A DNA stretch of 17,892 nt, taken from the NCBI GenBank assembly GCA_030430725.1, contig JAUIKP010000012.1:1-17892 (forward strand), in the 5' to 3' direction. The notes under the pieces were generated by a model. That model saw only the letters and a program-made list of their open reading frames with translations. It made no database searches and was not told the DNA's origin. This document shows positions 1-7,627 of this stretch, piece by piece. A program made the translations under genes and the position numbers. The stretch comes from Nitrospiria bacterium. Its GTDB lineage: Bacteria > Nitrospirota > Nitrospiria > Nitrospirales > UBA8639. Positions within the stretch are counted from its first letter, which is position 1, and each line of letters opens with the position of its first letter.

Positions 1-2632
1 TCTCGTAGGGTTGGTTGGTTTCACGTGCCCTGGCCCAGCACTCCAGGCATCCAGGCAGATCATCCGGATGCAGAAACCGCTGCCACCCATGACCGATCAT
101 CTCCTCAAAAGTAGAGCCAAAGTACTCGATGACCCGTTGATTGACATAATCGAGGGAACCATCGGGCCGGGCAGTCCAAACCTGCTGCGGAATCGCCTCA
201 TTCAAAAATCTAAAACGCTCTTCGCTCTCCTGAAGAACAGTCTCTGCCTGTTTAGTCTGAGTAATATTAAAGATGACCCCACGCAATTTCACAGGCCGAT
301 CACCTTCCACTACCACGGTCACCAGATCTCTCAGCCAAATCATCTCACCGTTCTTCTTGAAAAACCGGTATTCTAATTCATGGTTTTCTTTCCTGAGGGT
401 AGCTTCCCGGCAATATTCCGTCACGCGGCTTTTATCAGCTTCATGAAGACGACCCCAGAAAAAATCGGGATTCTCTAACCATTCATTGATGGAATACCCC
501 AACAAACGCTCGGCCTGTTGACTGACAAAGGTAACCCGATAAGAAGGAAATTCGCACTCCCACACAATCCCCTCCAGTGAATCGACGAAGGTCAAAAATT
601 CCTCTCTCGATTTATGAAACGCTTCTTCCGATTGCTTGCGCTGGGAAATATCCCGAAAGGTGACGACCGCTCCTGTCAGATTCCCATCCTGCCAAATTGG
701 CGTGCTGGTATAATCCACAGGGAAACTGGTGCCGTCTTTGCGCCACAAGACTTCATCTTCTACCTGCCGAATAACCCCGTCCGAATAGACCGCATACATA
801 GGGCAGGCTTCACTGGGATAGGGAGAACCATCGGGCTTAGAATGATGGACGGTTCCATGCATGAAGGATCCAATGAGCTCCTGGGGCGCATACCCCAACA
901 TTTTTGCCCCCGCCGGGTTCACAAAAGTCGTCCGACCTTGTAGATCCAATCCATAGATCCCGTCACCAGCCGAGGACAGGATCAGTTCGTTCTGTCGGGA
1001 CAACTGCTTAGCCTGCTCCTCTGACTGTTTCCGTTTCGTAATATCGTGTGTGACCGCCAAATGTTCCACTTCATTCGTGATGGGATTCTTAAATGGCACC
1101 GCATAGGTTTCTATCCAACTTCGGGTGCCTTTGATGCCCCGGACCTCAAATTGAAGTGTCCGTTTCTTTCCCTGTATCACCTCGTGGTGCATTTGCTTAA
1201 AGGCATCCAGATGCTCAGGCACGACGAGGTCAAAAACGGATTGTCCCAGCACGTCGCTTGCATTTTCCGCTTGGATTAATTCCAAACCCGCAGGATTGAT
1301 GTGGAGGAGGGTCCCATCGGCGGCGACCCGTTTTATGCAACCAGGTCCTGTCTCGAAAATGAGTTGTAACAAAATTTCTCGTTCCCTGCGTTCCAATTCC
1401 ATTTGTTTCTGCTCAGTAATGTCTTCTGAAATTCCCAAAAGATATTGGGGGGTTCCCTGGTCATCTAAGATCGGAATCTTTTTGGTATGCAGGTATCGTG
1501 TTCCGTGAAATTTGGTTTGAATTACTTCTTCGGGGATATCAACCTGGGTTTTACCGGACAAGACCTCTCGGTCTTTTTTGTTAAAAAAGTCTGCTTCCGT
1601 TTTGGGGAAAAAATCAAAATCAGTCTTCCCGATCATCGACTCTTTGGAGTAACCAAGAAGATCTTCCCCTGCTTGATTGAAACGGATAAAACGCAGATTT
1701 TTGGCATCTTTCACAAAAATCATATGCGGAAGGTTATCCACAATAGAGGTCAAAAACCTTTGACTGTCCTGCAAACGAATCTCTACCTGTTTTCTGGTGG
1801 TAATATCTTGAACGGTGCCGAGCATTCGCTGGGGACATCCTTCCTGATTTTTAACCACCTGTCCCTTGCAAGCGACCCATCTGACCTCCCCGGTCGGCCA
1901 CACGACTCGATGCTCGACTTCGTAGGGCGCATCGTCCTCTAACGTTCTTCGAATGGATTCCTCCAACAACGACCGGTCCTCAGGATGAACACTATCCATA
2001 TACGCTTTATTTGTTCCATCAAATTTCCCTGGAGCCAACCCAAAGATCCCTGAAACTTTCTCGGACCAGATGAGGTTATTGGATGGGATATGCCAGTCCC
2101 AAATCCCCATATTTCCGGCCTTCAGGGCCAGATTGAGTCGCCGTTCACTTTCGGAAAGCAACGTGTGGGTGCGTTGTTGTTCCACCTGACGCTGAGTTTC
2201 ACTCGACGTGAGTGCCTCCTGCGCCTGCGCGGCCTTCCAAGTCAGATTTTTGACCGCGACCGCGCGACGCACCATCTCGACCACCTCTTGCCGGTCGTAC
2301 GGTTTAATCAAGTGTGCAAACGCGTGATGTTGCAAGGTGGCAATTTTTTCCTTTTGATCGCCATGCGCGGTGAGAATGATTACCGGAAGCGTGGCATCCT
2401 GGCCATACAACCGTTGCAGAACGATCAGTCCATCAAGGTCAGGCAGACCTAAATCCAGAATGACTGCACTATAGGCATGAACGGGGGACACTCGACGTAA
2501 CGCTTCGTTTCCCGTCTCCACCGTCTCAACCCGATATCCTTCACTTTCCAGCAGATCACTCAAGGCCAAACAAATGTCGGTCTCGTCATCCACAACCAGG
2601 ATAGTGGATGTAGTGGTCTTCACAGCCTCCAT
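1..2632 (-). CDS. Receiver plus multi-PAS sensor protein (probable hybrid histidine kinase or GGDEF/EAL protein), 3' end outside window
   Basis: 877 codons are present and the frame is still open at the left edge, so the output domain is not visible. The start is the ATG at 2632-2630, preceded by AGGGAGA. Residues 9-125 are a response-regulator receiver: acidic pair D15/D16, phospho-acceptor D60 in the LDLGLPDLDG segment, T88 and K110 in IKPYD. At least six PAS/PAC units follow, beginning near residues 165, 289, 420, 547, 677 and 805. Most end in the linker pattern DIT-(4)-Q, for example DITTRKQ, DITEQKQ, DITKRKQ and DISQRKQ. No signal peptide or membrane segment is seen, so it is probably cytoplasmic. 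A receiver in front of a PAS string implies input from a separate kinase as well as ligand or redox input through the PAS domains. Such chains usually end in HisKA-HATPase or GGDEF/EAL, but neither is in the window. Confidence 0.88.
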   Translation of the reverse strand, partial: MEAVKTTTSTILVVDDETDICLALSDLLESEGYRVETVETGNEALRRVSPVHAYSAVILDLGLPDLDGLIVLQRLYGQDATLPVIILTAHGDQKEKIATLQHHAFAHLIKPYDRQEVVEMVRRAVAVKNLTWKAAQAQEALTSSETQRQVEQQRTHTLLSESERRLNLALKAGNMGIWDWHIPSNNLIWSEKVSGIFGLAPGKFDGTNKAYMDSVHPEDRSLLEESIRRTLEDDAPYEVEHRVVWPTGEVRWVACKGQVVKNQEGCPQRMLGTVQDITTRKQVEIRLQDSQRFLTSIVDNLPHMIFVKDAKNLRFIRFNQAGEDLLGYSKESMIGKTDFDFFPKTEADFFNKKDREVLSGKTQVDIPEEVIQTKFHGTRYLHTKKIPILDDQGTPQYLLGISEDITEQKQMELERREREILLQLIFETGPGCIKRVAADGTLLHINPAGLELIQAENASDVLGQSVFDLVVPEHLDAFKQMHHEVIQGKKRTLQFEVRGIKGTRSWIETYAVPFKNPITNEVEHLAVTHDITKRKQSEEQAKQLSRQNELILSSAGDGIYGLDLQGRTTFVNPAGAKMLGYAPQELIGSFMHGTVHHSKPDGSPYPSEACPMYAVYSDGVIRQVEDEVLWRKDGTSFPVDYTSTPIWQDGNLTGAVVTFRDISQRKQSEEAFHKSREEFLTFVDSLEGIVWECEFPSYRVTFVSQQAERLLGYSINEWLENPDFFWGRLHEADKSRVTEYCREATLRKENHELEYRFFKKNGEMIWLRDLVTVVVEGDRPVKLRGVIFNITQTKQAETVLQESEERFRFLNEAIPQQVWTARPDGSLDYVNQRVIEYFGSTFEEMIGHGWQRFLHPDDLPGCLECWARARETNQPYE

Positions 2633-3144
2633 ATTTCTCCCTTTAACGTCCCTCGCTTCCCCCACAAATGTCCTTCAATAAAGGATCATGGCGGGAATTG
2701 TGAAGGTATTGTACGCCTTTTGAATTAAGGGTCAAATCTATTGGCTCTATTCGCCTTTACAGAGAATTTTTTGTGAGTTTCGCTCACCAGGAAAAGAACA
2801 GAAGAGGACTCTTTAGACATCAACAAAACCAACGGTTTGGCAACCTTTGTCAATCGATGAGGATTAGACGCAGAGCCCAGAGGGAGACGGATGGCGTCAG
2901 GAGTTATGGGGGTCCTGATGGAGGCGGCGAATTTTTTGAGGACCAACTTGCCGATGCAGGGGGCACTCTTTGCCCAATACCCCTTTCAAGGTTCCCTCTC
3001 ATTCACAAAACTTCCCTTATTTTATGAGATTCTCCTTGTTTTCATGACGGCACGAAACTTGAGAATGCGATAGACGGGTTAGCCGATCACCAACTCTGCC
3101 ATGCATAAGCCGTAGGCAATTTTTAGCGAAAGGCTGAGGACAAG
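2633..3144. other. Intergenic region, no confident gene; possible decayed ORF
   Basis: This 512-base gap separates the divergent sensor and ZorA-like genes and should hold both promoters, but I could not fix a clear -35/-10 pair. Overlapping short reading frames cover about 2725-3073 on both strands, none with a good ribosome-binding site. The plus-strand frame at about 2779-3073 reads protein-like on both sides of one internal TGA near 2855. The opposite strand is open from 2946 to 2725 but begins at TTG without a Shine-Dalgarno sequence. This may be a decayed gene, or the open frames may be chance. I see no hairpin-plus-T terminator and no riboswitch signature I recognise. Confidence 0.35.
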
Positions 3145-4371
3145 ATGCCCTCCACATTTGGTCTGTGGGAGTTTTTGAGCCGTGACGTGACCTTCCTGGG
3201 AGGACCGCACAGCCCCATGCTGAGTTGGCTGGGGTCTGTTGGGATTATAGTATTTTTTTTGTGGCACATTCTCCAGATGCGAAAGGAAACGGTTTCGGTT
3301 CGACGGGCGTTCGATCGAATCCGCCCAATGCTACGGACTCTGACCACCGAGCGAAGGGAGATAGATCGCGATCGCTTTACGCATCCCACCGTAAAGGGTT
3401 TCTCAAGCCATGCGGACCGTGCGGCATTCTCATCGAAACGGCTGGATAGTGAAGATATCCACACGCTCGATGCGGGAATGCAAAAAGAACCCATCTTTCG
3501 CGACCCATGGGCGCAATACCGCATGACACTAATCCTGGAACAAGTCCCCTGGTTCGTGGACCCACGCATATTCAGCACCAGGCCCGCCGCAGAAGTATTT
3601 ACCCAAGAAGCCCTTATCGCCAAACATGTGAATCTGCCTTTTTATCGACAATTGCCTTCGTTCGTCACGGGTGTCGGGTTGCTGCTAACCTTTCTCGCCT
3701 TGTTTATCGGCCTTGGCAAGCTCCATGCCGAGGGAAGTGAGATTGTCGGAATTCAGGGGCTGATCAATGGGCTGGCAGGAAAGTTCCTGACATCCATCGT
3801 CGGACTTATCGTCGCTAACGTCTTCACGTTCATTGAAAAACCGCTCATGGCCCGACTGCTACACGACCATTACAATTTTCTTGGTCTCATCGATCAACTC
3901 TTTCCTCGAAAAACCATGGAGCAGATGTTAGAGCAACTCACGGCCGTGCAAGGCCGATCCTCAAATGACCATTCGTCCTCAGGCGGGGAAAGCCGCCCGC
4001 ACCTGGTCGGATGGGAGACAAACGGGCTTGCCGGTCCAACGGCGAATTTAACAACGGCAATTCAAACTTTGACGACATTGCAGCAGGAGCAACATGCCGA
4101 ATCCCGTCGAACGGTGACAGAACTGCCACGCGTCATGACCGACCGGCTTCATGGTCCCCTCAATGAATTGACCGATGCCATTCACGACCTCACCAAATTG
4201 CTCAAGGACGCCAACCTGCATCCCGTGCCAACAGACCCGCCTTTCGAAGACCGCCCACCCCTTTGGAAAACCTCTACCTACTCTCGGGGTCCTTCCATAA
4301 TCAGCTTTTTCGATAGAATCGGCTCCCGGTCCAAACGGCCGGGGCCGGTCAGACACCGGCGAACGGGATGA
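3145..4371 (+). CDS. MotA/TolQ/ExbB-type proton-channel protein, ZorA-like
   Basis: 408 aa inner-membrane protein. TM1 is at about residues 25-44, followed by a ~125-residue cytoplasmic stretch, then TM2 at about 171-190 (with T182 in LLLTFLALFIGLG) and TM3 at about 212-231 (T216/S217). This pore layout, a Thr in one helix and Thr/Ser in the next, is typical of MotA/ExbB/ZorA stators that pass ions with a partner carrying one Asp. The spacing of TM2, the loop with GIQGLINGLAGKF, and TM3 followed by E231-K232 recalls ZorA of the Zorya anti-phage system. The tail (about 240-408) has stretches likely to be helical but is shorter than the long tail of E. coli-type ZorA. Its last 50 residues are Pro/Arg/Ser-rich. 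The start ATG follows GAGG at 5-nt spacing. The stop overlaps the next ATG (ATGA), showing translational coupling. The ZorA link is family resemblance, unsearched; an unnamed motility- or Tol-like stator is the alternative. Confidence 0.75.
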   Translation: MPSTFGLWEFLSRDVTFLGGPHSPMLSWLGSVGIIVFFLWHILQMRKETVSVRRAFDRIRPMLRTLTTERREIDRDRFTHPTVKGFSSHADRAAFSSKRLDSEDIHTLDAGMQKEPIFRDPWAQYRMTLILEQVPWFVDPRIFSTRPAAEVFTQEALIAKHVNLPFYRQLPSFVTGVGLLLTFLALFIGLGKLHAEGSEIVGIQGLINGLAGKFLTSIVGLIVANVFTFIEKPLMARLLHDHYNFLGLIDQLFPRKTMEQMLEQLTAVQGRSSNDHSSSGGESRPHLVGWETNGLAGPTANLTTAIQTLTTLQQEQHAESRRTVTELPRVMTDRLHGPLNELTDAIHDLTKLLKDANLHPVPTDPPFEDRPPLWKTSTYSRGPSIISFFDRIGSRSKRPGPVRHRRTG

Positions 4372-5054
4372 TGACCCCGACGGATCAGGATCACGCCAGT
4401 TCTCCCACGACCGGCGGAGTCATCGATCTCATGACCTCACTGGCCATGATCTTCATTCTGCTCTTTGCGGCCTTCATCACCCAAACCTCTTCCGAAGCCC
4501 ACTCGCAATTACAGGAACACAAAGAGAATGTGCAGGCAGCCCTTCGTGACCACCTTGAGAGATTAGGGCTGCGGATTGATTCCGATCCCCAGGATCCGCT
4601 CACCCTTCTCATCGTCGTCCCCGACGACAAACTCACCTTTGAGTTCGGCCAAAGCATTCTTTCTCATCACGCCGTTCAATTTTTACAGGAGGCGATGCCG
4701 TTCTACGCGGGCGTCTTATGCGGTCCCTTACGCGACAAGATCGATTCCCTCGCCATTCAAGGTCACACCGACGATCGCGGGGGCGATGCCTATAATTTAA
4801 AATTGAGCCAGGAACGATCCCTGGCCGTGATGGTGAAGGGATTAGAAGCCATTGAAGCGCAGGAGCCGTCGGCCTATCAATGCTTTCAGGCCATGACGTC
4901 CGCTTCCGGCCGTGGCAGACAAGACTTGATTTACGATGGGAATAACAGGGTGAATCGCGAGAAAAGCCGCCGCGTGATCTTTAAAATCCGCCTCCGTTCG
5001 ACCGAGCAACGTCACATGGCTGAAGGGCTGCCCACAATTCCTTCATCGCTATAA
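4368..5054 (+). CDS. OmpA/MotB-type peptidoglycan-binding protein, ZorB-like
   Basis: 228 aa, single-pass. A 16-residue cytoplasmic N-terminus precedes one membrane helix (about 17-38, GVIDLMTSLAMIFILLFAAF) that carries D20 near its start, the position of the ion-carrying Asp in MotB, ExbD and ZorB. The periplasmic part begins with a helix (about 42-66). An OmpA-like domain follows at about 85-208: FEFGQSIL, the IQGHTDDRG turn (H133, D135), NLKLSQERS (N143, R150) and NREKSRRV (N196, R201/R202), the residues that grip peptidoglycan in this fold. C118 and C172 could form a periplasmic disulfide. It overlaps the upstream gene by 4 bp; a second in-frame ATG follows directly at 4371. Together they would form a cell-wall-anchored ion-driven stator. 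No Zorya effector gene follows: the next gene is convergent and metabolic, 29 bp away. Confidence 0.8.
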   Translation: MMTPTDQDHASSPTTGGVIDLMTSLAMIFILLFAAFITQTSSEAHSQLQEHKENVQAALRDHLERLGLRIDSDPQDPLTLLIVVPDDKLTFEFGQSILSHHAVQFLQEAMPFYAGVLCGPLRDKIDSLAIQGHTDDRGGDAYNLKLSQERSLAVMVKGLEAIEAQEPSAYQCFQAMTSASGRGRQDLIYDGNNRVNREKSRRVIFKIRLRSTEQRHMAEGLPTIPSSL

Positions 5055-5083
5055 GCTCCAACCTGTCAATATGATCCCGAATT

Positions 5084-6073
5084 TCATACAGTCACCACGA
5101 TCTTCCCTTTTTGCTGGTTGGAGACCATGTAGCGGTGCGCTTCCGCAATTTGGGCCAAGGGAAATGTACGATCGATGATCGGTTTTAAAGCCCCGGATTC
5201 CAATCCCCGGTAAATATAGTCTTTTCCTCGCTTCAGCATGTCCGGGTTTTTGACGATCTCAAACAGCGTATACCCGCGTATGGTTAACCCTTTTGCCAGT
5301 GCGGGGAACAAAGGGAAGGGGGTTGGGTGTGGAGCCAATGCCCCGTATTCAAAGATAATCCCGCCAGGTGCGCTGACGGCGGCGAGTTGTTCCAACATCG
5401 GTCCTGCAACCGGATCAAACACCAGACGCACGCCTGTTCCGGAGGTGAGCGCCATCCCTCTTTCCACCAGATCCTCCTCATCGGTTACAATCACATGATC
5501 CGCTCCCCCTTCAAGGAGAAAGGCCTTTTTATCTGCACCACGAGTCGTCGCAATCGCGACTCCTCCGGTAGCTTTAACGATTTGAATAGCCGCCAATCCC
5601 ACGCTGCTGCTGGCGGCCGTAATCAAAACCGTGTTCCCTGTTTTCAACTTTCCATATTCAATGAGCGCCCCATATGCCGTCATGTATTGCATCCAGATGG
5701 CGGCACCTTCAATAGCAGAGAGGTTGTCGGGATAAGGAGCGGCCGCAGAGGCCGGGACGATGGCACTCTCACCATAGACACCATATTGGCTCATGGGAAA
5801 AGACGGAATTGTACTCACCCGGTCACCAATCCGAAGGTCTGTGATGTCGGGACCGACGGCATCGATAACTCCTGCCGCTTCATACCCTATCCGGGAAGGC
5901 AGTTGAGGCGTCTCCAGATATTGGCCTTTTCTCAGCATGACTTCGGCGCGGTTAAGTCCGATAGCCTCAACCTTCATGCGCACTTCTCCCTTTCCCGGTT
6001 CGGTCAAAGGGAGGTCCTCAAGCTTCAGAACGTCAGGTCCGCCTGTTTGATGAAAACGCACGATCTTTGGCAT
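5084..6073 (-). CDS. Quinone oxidoreductase-like, zinc-free MDR family dehydrogenase
   Basis: 329 aa, the usual length of NADPH:quinone reductase-like members of the medium-chain dehydrogenase/reductase superfamily. The N-terminal GroES-like domain (about 1-125) shows AIGLNRAEVMLRKGQY and GYEAAGVIDAVG. A Rossmann domain (about 125-270) follows, with the nucleotide loop in LITAASSSVGLAAIQ, a variant of the AxxGxVG motif with Ser in place of Gly. The zinc-binding Cys/His pattern of true alcohol dehydrogenases is missing, so reduction of quinones or enones with NADPH is the likely chemistry; the substrate is unknown. The ATG follows an excellent AAGGAGGT at 6-nt spacing. It lies 30 bp downstream of the DUF5069 gene and is probably co-transcribed with it. 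Its 3' end faces the ZorB-like gene with 29 bp between. Confidence 0.85.
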   Translation of the reverse strand: MPKIVRFHQTGGPDVLKLEDLPLTEPGKGEVRMKVEAIGLNRAEVMLRKGQYLETPQLPSRIGYEAAGVIDAVGPDITDLRIGDRVSTIPSFPMSQYGVYGESAIVPASAAAPYPDNLSAIEGAAIWMQYMTAYGALIEYGKLKTGNTVLITAASSSVGLAAIQIVKATGGVAIATTRGADKKAFLLEGGADHVIVTDEEDLVERGMALTSGTGVRLVFDPVAGPMLEQLAAVSAPGGIIFEYGALAPHPTPFPLFPALAKGLTIRGYTLFEIVKNPDMLKRGKDYIYRGLESGALKPIIDRTFPLAQIAEAHRYMVSNQQKGKIVVTV

Positions 6074-6103
6074 CCGCTACCTCCTTAAAAAAAATCATTT
6101 CGG

Positions 6104-6634
6104 TCAGGTGTTTGATCGTTCTGTCACAAATTTCACAATGCGATCCACGTCGTCATCCGCCTCCCGGACCATTTGGAGAAATTCAACGGGATTGACGTTG
6201 ACCTTTCTCAGAAATCGACGATCCGCACCGCAACTATACATCAGATCGGGGGGCAACTCTCCATAAAGCTTGGCTCTGGCTTTCTCAATAATGCGCGGAA
6301 ACCATTCCAGACCGGCCAGAGAGGCCTCCCGGGGCGGAAACAATTCGGTAATTTTCACAAATTTCGAATATTGTCCCTGTTGATCGTTTAAAAAATAGTC
6401 ACGCCTTATCCTGGTGATGGCGAGAGCGGTGTCCGGATCGGGTTCTCCGGCATCGCACCAGTCCTCCACAAAGTCGAAAATTTCCTGAGGCGTGGCCCCG
6501 ATCGATCGAAGAAAATCATGCTCTTGTCTCGTAAACATCACATCCACCTGACGCTCACCGTTTTTATAAGCCGTGACCTTACTATCGAAGAGGGTCCGGA
6601 ATCCCACTTCCCACTGTTCAGATTCATGATTCAT
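6104..6634 (-). CDS. DUF5069 domain protein
   Basis: 176 aa soluble protein of unknown function. The C-terminal half (about 100-170) has the features I associate with DUF5069: GLEWFPRIIEKARAKLYGELP, then a YSCGADRRFL stretch, then a segment resembling NPVEFLQMVREADDD. The N-terminal half (about 1-95) looks like a second helical module containing ATPQEIFDFVEDWCDAGEPD. No signal peptide or TM segment is present. No strong ribosome-binding site precedes the ATG at 6634; a second ATG seven bases further in is out of frame. It is followed at 30 bp by the MDR dehydrogenase gene, so the two probably form a small operon, cut off from the upstream six-gene cluster by the palindromic repeat. The family assignment is from memory of the sequence pattern. 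Confidence 0.75.
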   Translation of the reverse strand: MNHESEQWEVGFRTLFDSKVTAYKNGERQVDVMFTRQEHDFLRSIGATPQEIFDFVEDWCDAGEPDPDTALAITRIRRDYFLNDQQGQYSKFVKITELFPPREASLAGLEWFPRIIEKARAKLYGELPPDLMYSCGADRRFLRKVNVNPVEFLQMVREADDDVDRIVKFVTERSNT

Positions 6635-6654
6635 GGTTCGATGTTCCCTTGCAG

Positions 6655-6774
6655 GGTCTGTTGAAAAAAGCCGCCAGCGGCGTTCTCGTCATTTTCCCGT
6701 GCTCACGTACTACGCGTACGCTCCGCGCGAAAAAATGGCTGCGGCCCTGCTGGACGGACTTTTTTGAACCGACC
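6655..6774. repeat. ~120 bp imperfect palindromic interspersed repeat (Nitrospira-type)
   Basis: The ends are inverted: GGTCTGTTGAAAAAAGCCG at the left against the reverse complement of the right end, GGTCGGTTCAAAAAAGTCCG. Both arms continue into CCAGC-type and CATTTT-type blocks. The dyad axis falls exactly on the perfect palindrome TACGCGTA (6711-6718). The transcript of either strand could fold into a long hairpin. From memory, the phrasing (GTTGAAAAAG..CCGCCAGCGGCGTTCTCG ... CTGCTGGACGGACTTTTTGAAC) matches a repeat scattered between genes in Nitrospira genomes. It lies between the six-gene operon and DUF5069 and may act as a transcript end or processing signal, or as a non-autonomous mobile (MITE/REP-like) element. 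Confidence 0.75.
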
Positions 6775-6973
6775 CGGAGCCTTTGATGAGTAATCTAATC
6801 CTGGGCAATTTTGCCCTTGAACATCCTTATTATTCAACACTCCCTTGTAGTTCCGTGTGTATAATCAGCAGCTCCTATCGATTCGGACATTGGTTTCTTG
6901 AATTGTACGGATATGTTCATTTCCTTGTCTCCTATTTCAGCATGGCCTTTGACATGAATCGACTGACATTCGT

Positions 6974-7594
6974 TTACACTGATACCCGCAATTGTCTGTT
7001 TAATATCTCAAGTTCGGTTTCCAGGGCCGTGATCCGGTTTCTAAAGGGCAACATAAGGCGTTCCACCTCCTCTTGTGAATATTTGACAGGAATGTGTTGC
7101 CGGCAATTGACATCCCAGGCTTCCACATGAAAACGAATAACCCGTTCGGGTTTTCCCTTGTATTGTGTATCGGTGAGCTCTTTGAGCAAGTCCGGAGCAT
7201 CTTCAATGACCTCTGCCGTTCCCCACACCTTGATTCGGGTTTGGGTCGCATAATCCATCAGGAACAAGAAGGCCTGATGATTTTCGACCAGATTTCCTAA
7301 TGAGATATATTGGCGATTGCCTTTGAAGTCGGCGAAGGCCAGGGTCCGATCATCCACCACCCTGAGAAAACCCTTGGGACCACCTCGATGCTGAATATAC
7401 GGCCTTCCTGCCGCACTCGCCGTGGCGAAATAGAAGGAGTCCCGCTGGCTTAAAAAATCTGCCAACTCCGGTGTAATGGAATCCGACCACCCCTCCCCCT
7501 CTTCCATTCGCGTATAGTGCTGTCGTGACCCCAGTCGCTCCTGCACGGCTTTTACAGCCGGCGTAAAGGCGATATCACTGATTGGTGGTTTCAT
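6974..7594 (-). CDS. Pyridoxamine 5'-phosphate oxidase-like FMN-binding protein
   Basis: 206 aa. After an N-terminal extension (about 1-45) comes a split-barrel flavin-binding domain (about 45-165): FLSQRDSFYFATASAAGRPYIQHRGGPKG, then FADFKGNRQYISLGNL, LFLMDYATQTRIKVWGTAEV and RVIFVEAWD-type strand residues. These are typical of PNPOx-related oxidoreductases that bind FMN or F420 and act on small molecules. It is not PdxH itself, since it lacks the PdxH C-terminal substrate motif. The C-terminus (about 170-206, EEVERLMLPFRNRITALETELEI in pieces) is predicted to be a coiled coil and could mediate dimerisation. AAGGGGA precedes the ATG. It is the last gene of the six-gene minus-strand cluster, 33 bp after the ene-reductase gene, and the repeat lies downstream. 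The substrate is not predictable. Confidence 0.85.
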   Translation of the reverse strand: MKPPISDIAFTPAVKAVQERLGSRQHYTRMEEGEGWSDSITPELADFLSQRDSFYFATASAAGRPYIQHRGGPKGFLRVVDDRTLAFADFKGNRQYISLGNLVENHQAFLFLMDYATQTRIKVWGTAEVIEDAPDLLKELTDTQYKGKPERVIRFHVEAWDVNCRQHIPVKYSQEEVERLMLPFRNRITALETELEILNRQLRVSV

Positions 7595-7627
7595 ATCTTC
7601 GTCCCCTTTTTCTCACTCAAATAGTTG

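Noticed and set aside
5327..6088. 253-codon plus-strand open frame
   Set aside because: It lies antisense to the MDR dehydrogenase gene, which has clear family motifs and an excellent ribosome-binding site; the plus-strand translation shows no family features.
6803..6816. GGGCAA-TT-TTGCCC hairpin as a terminator for the six-gene operon
   Set aside because: The stem is only 6 bp and no T-run follows on either strand, so it does not meet a rho-independent terminator pattern.
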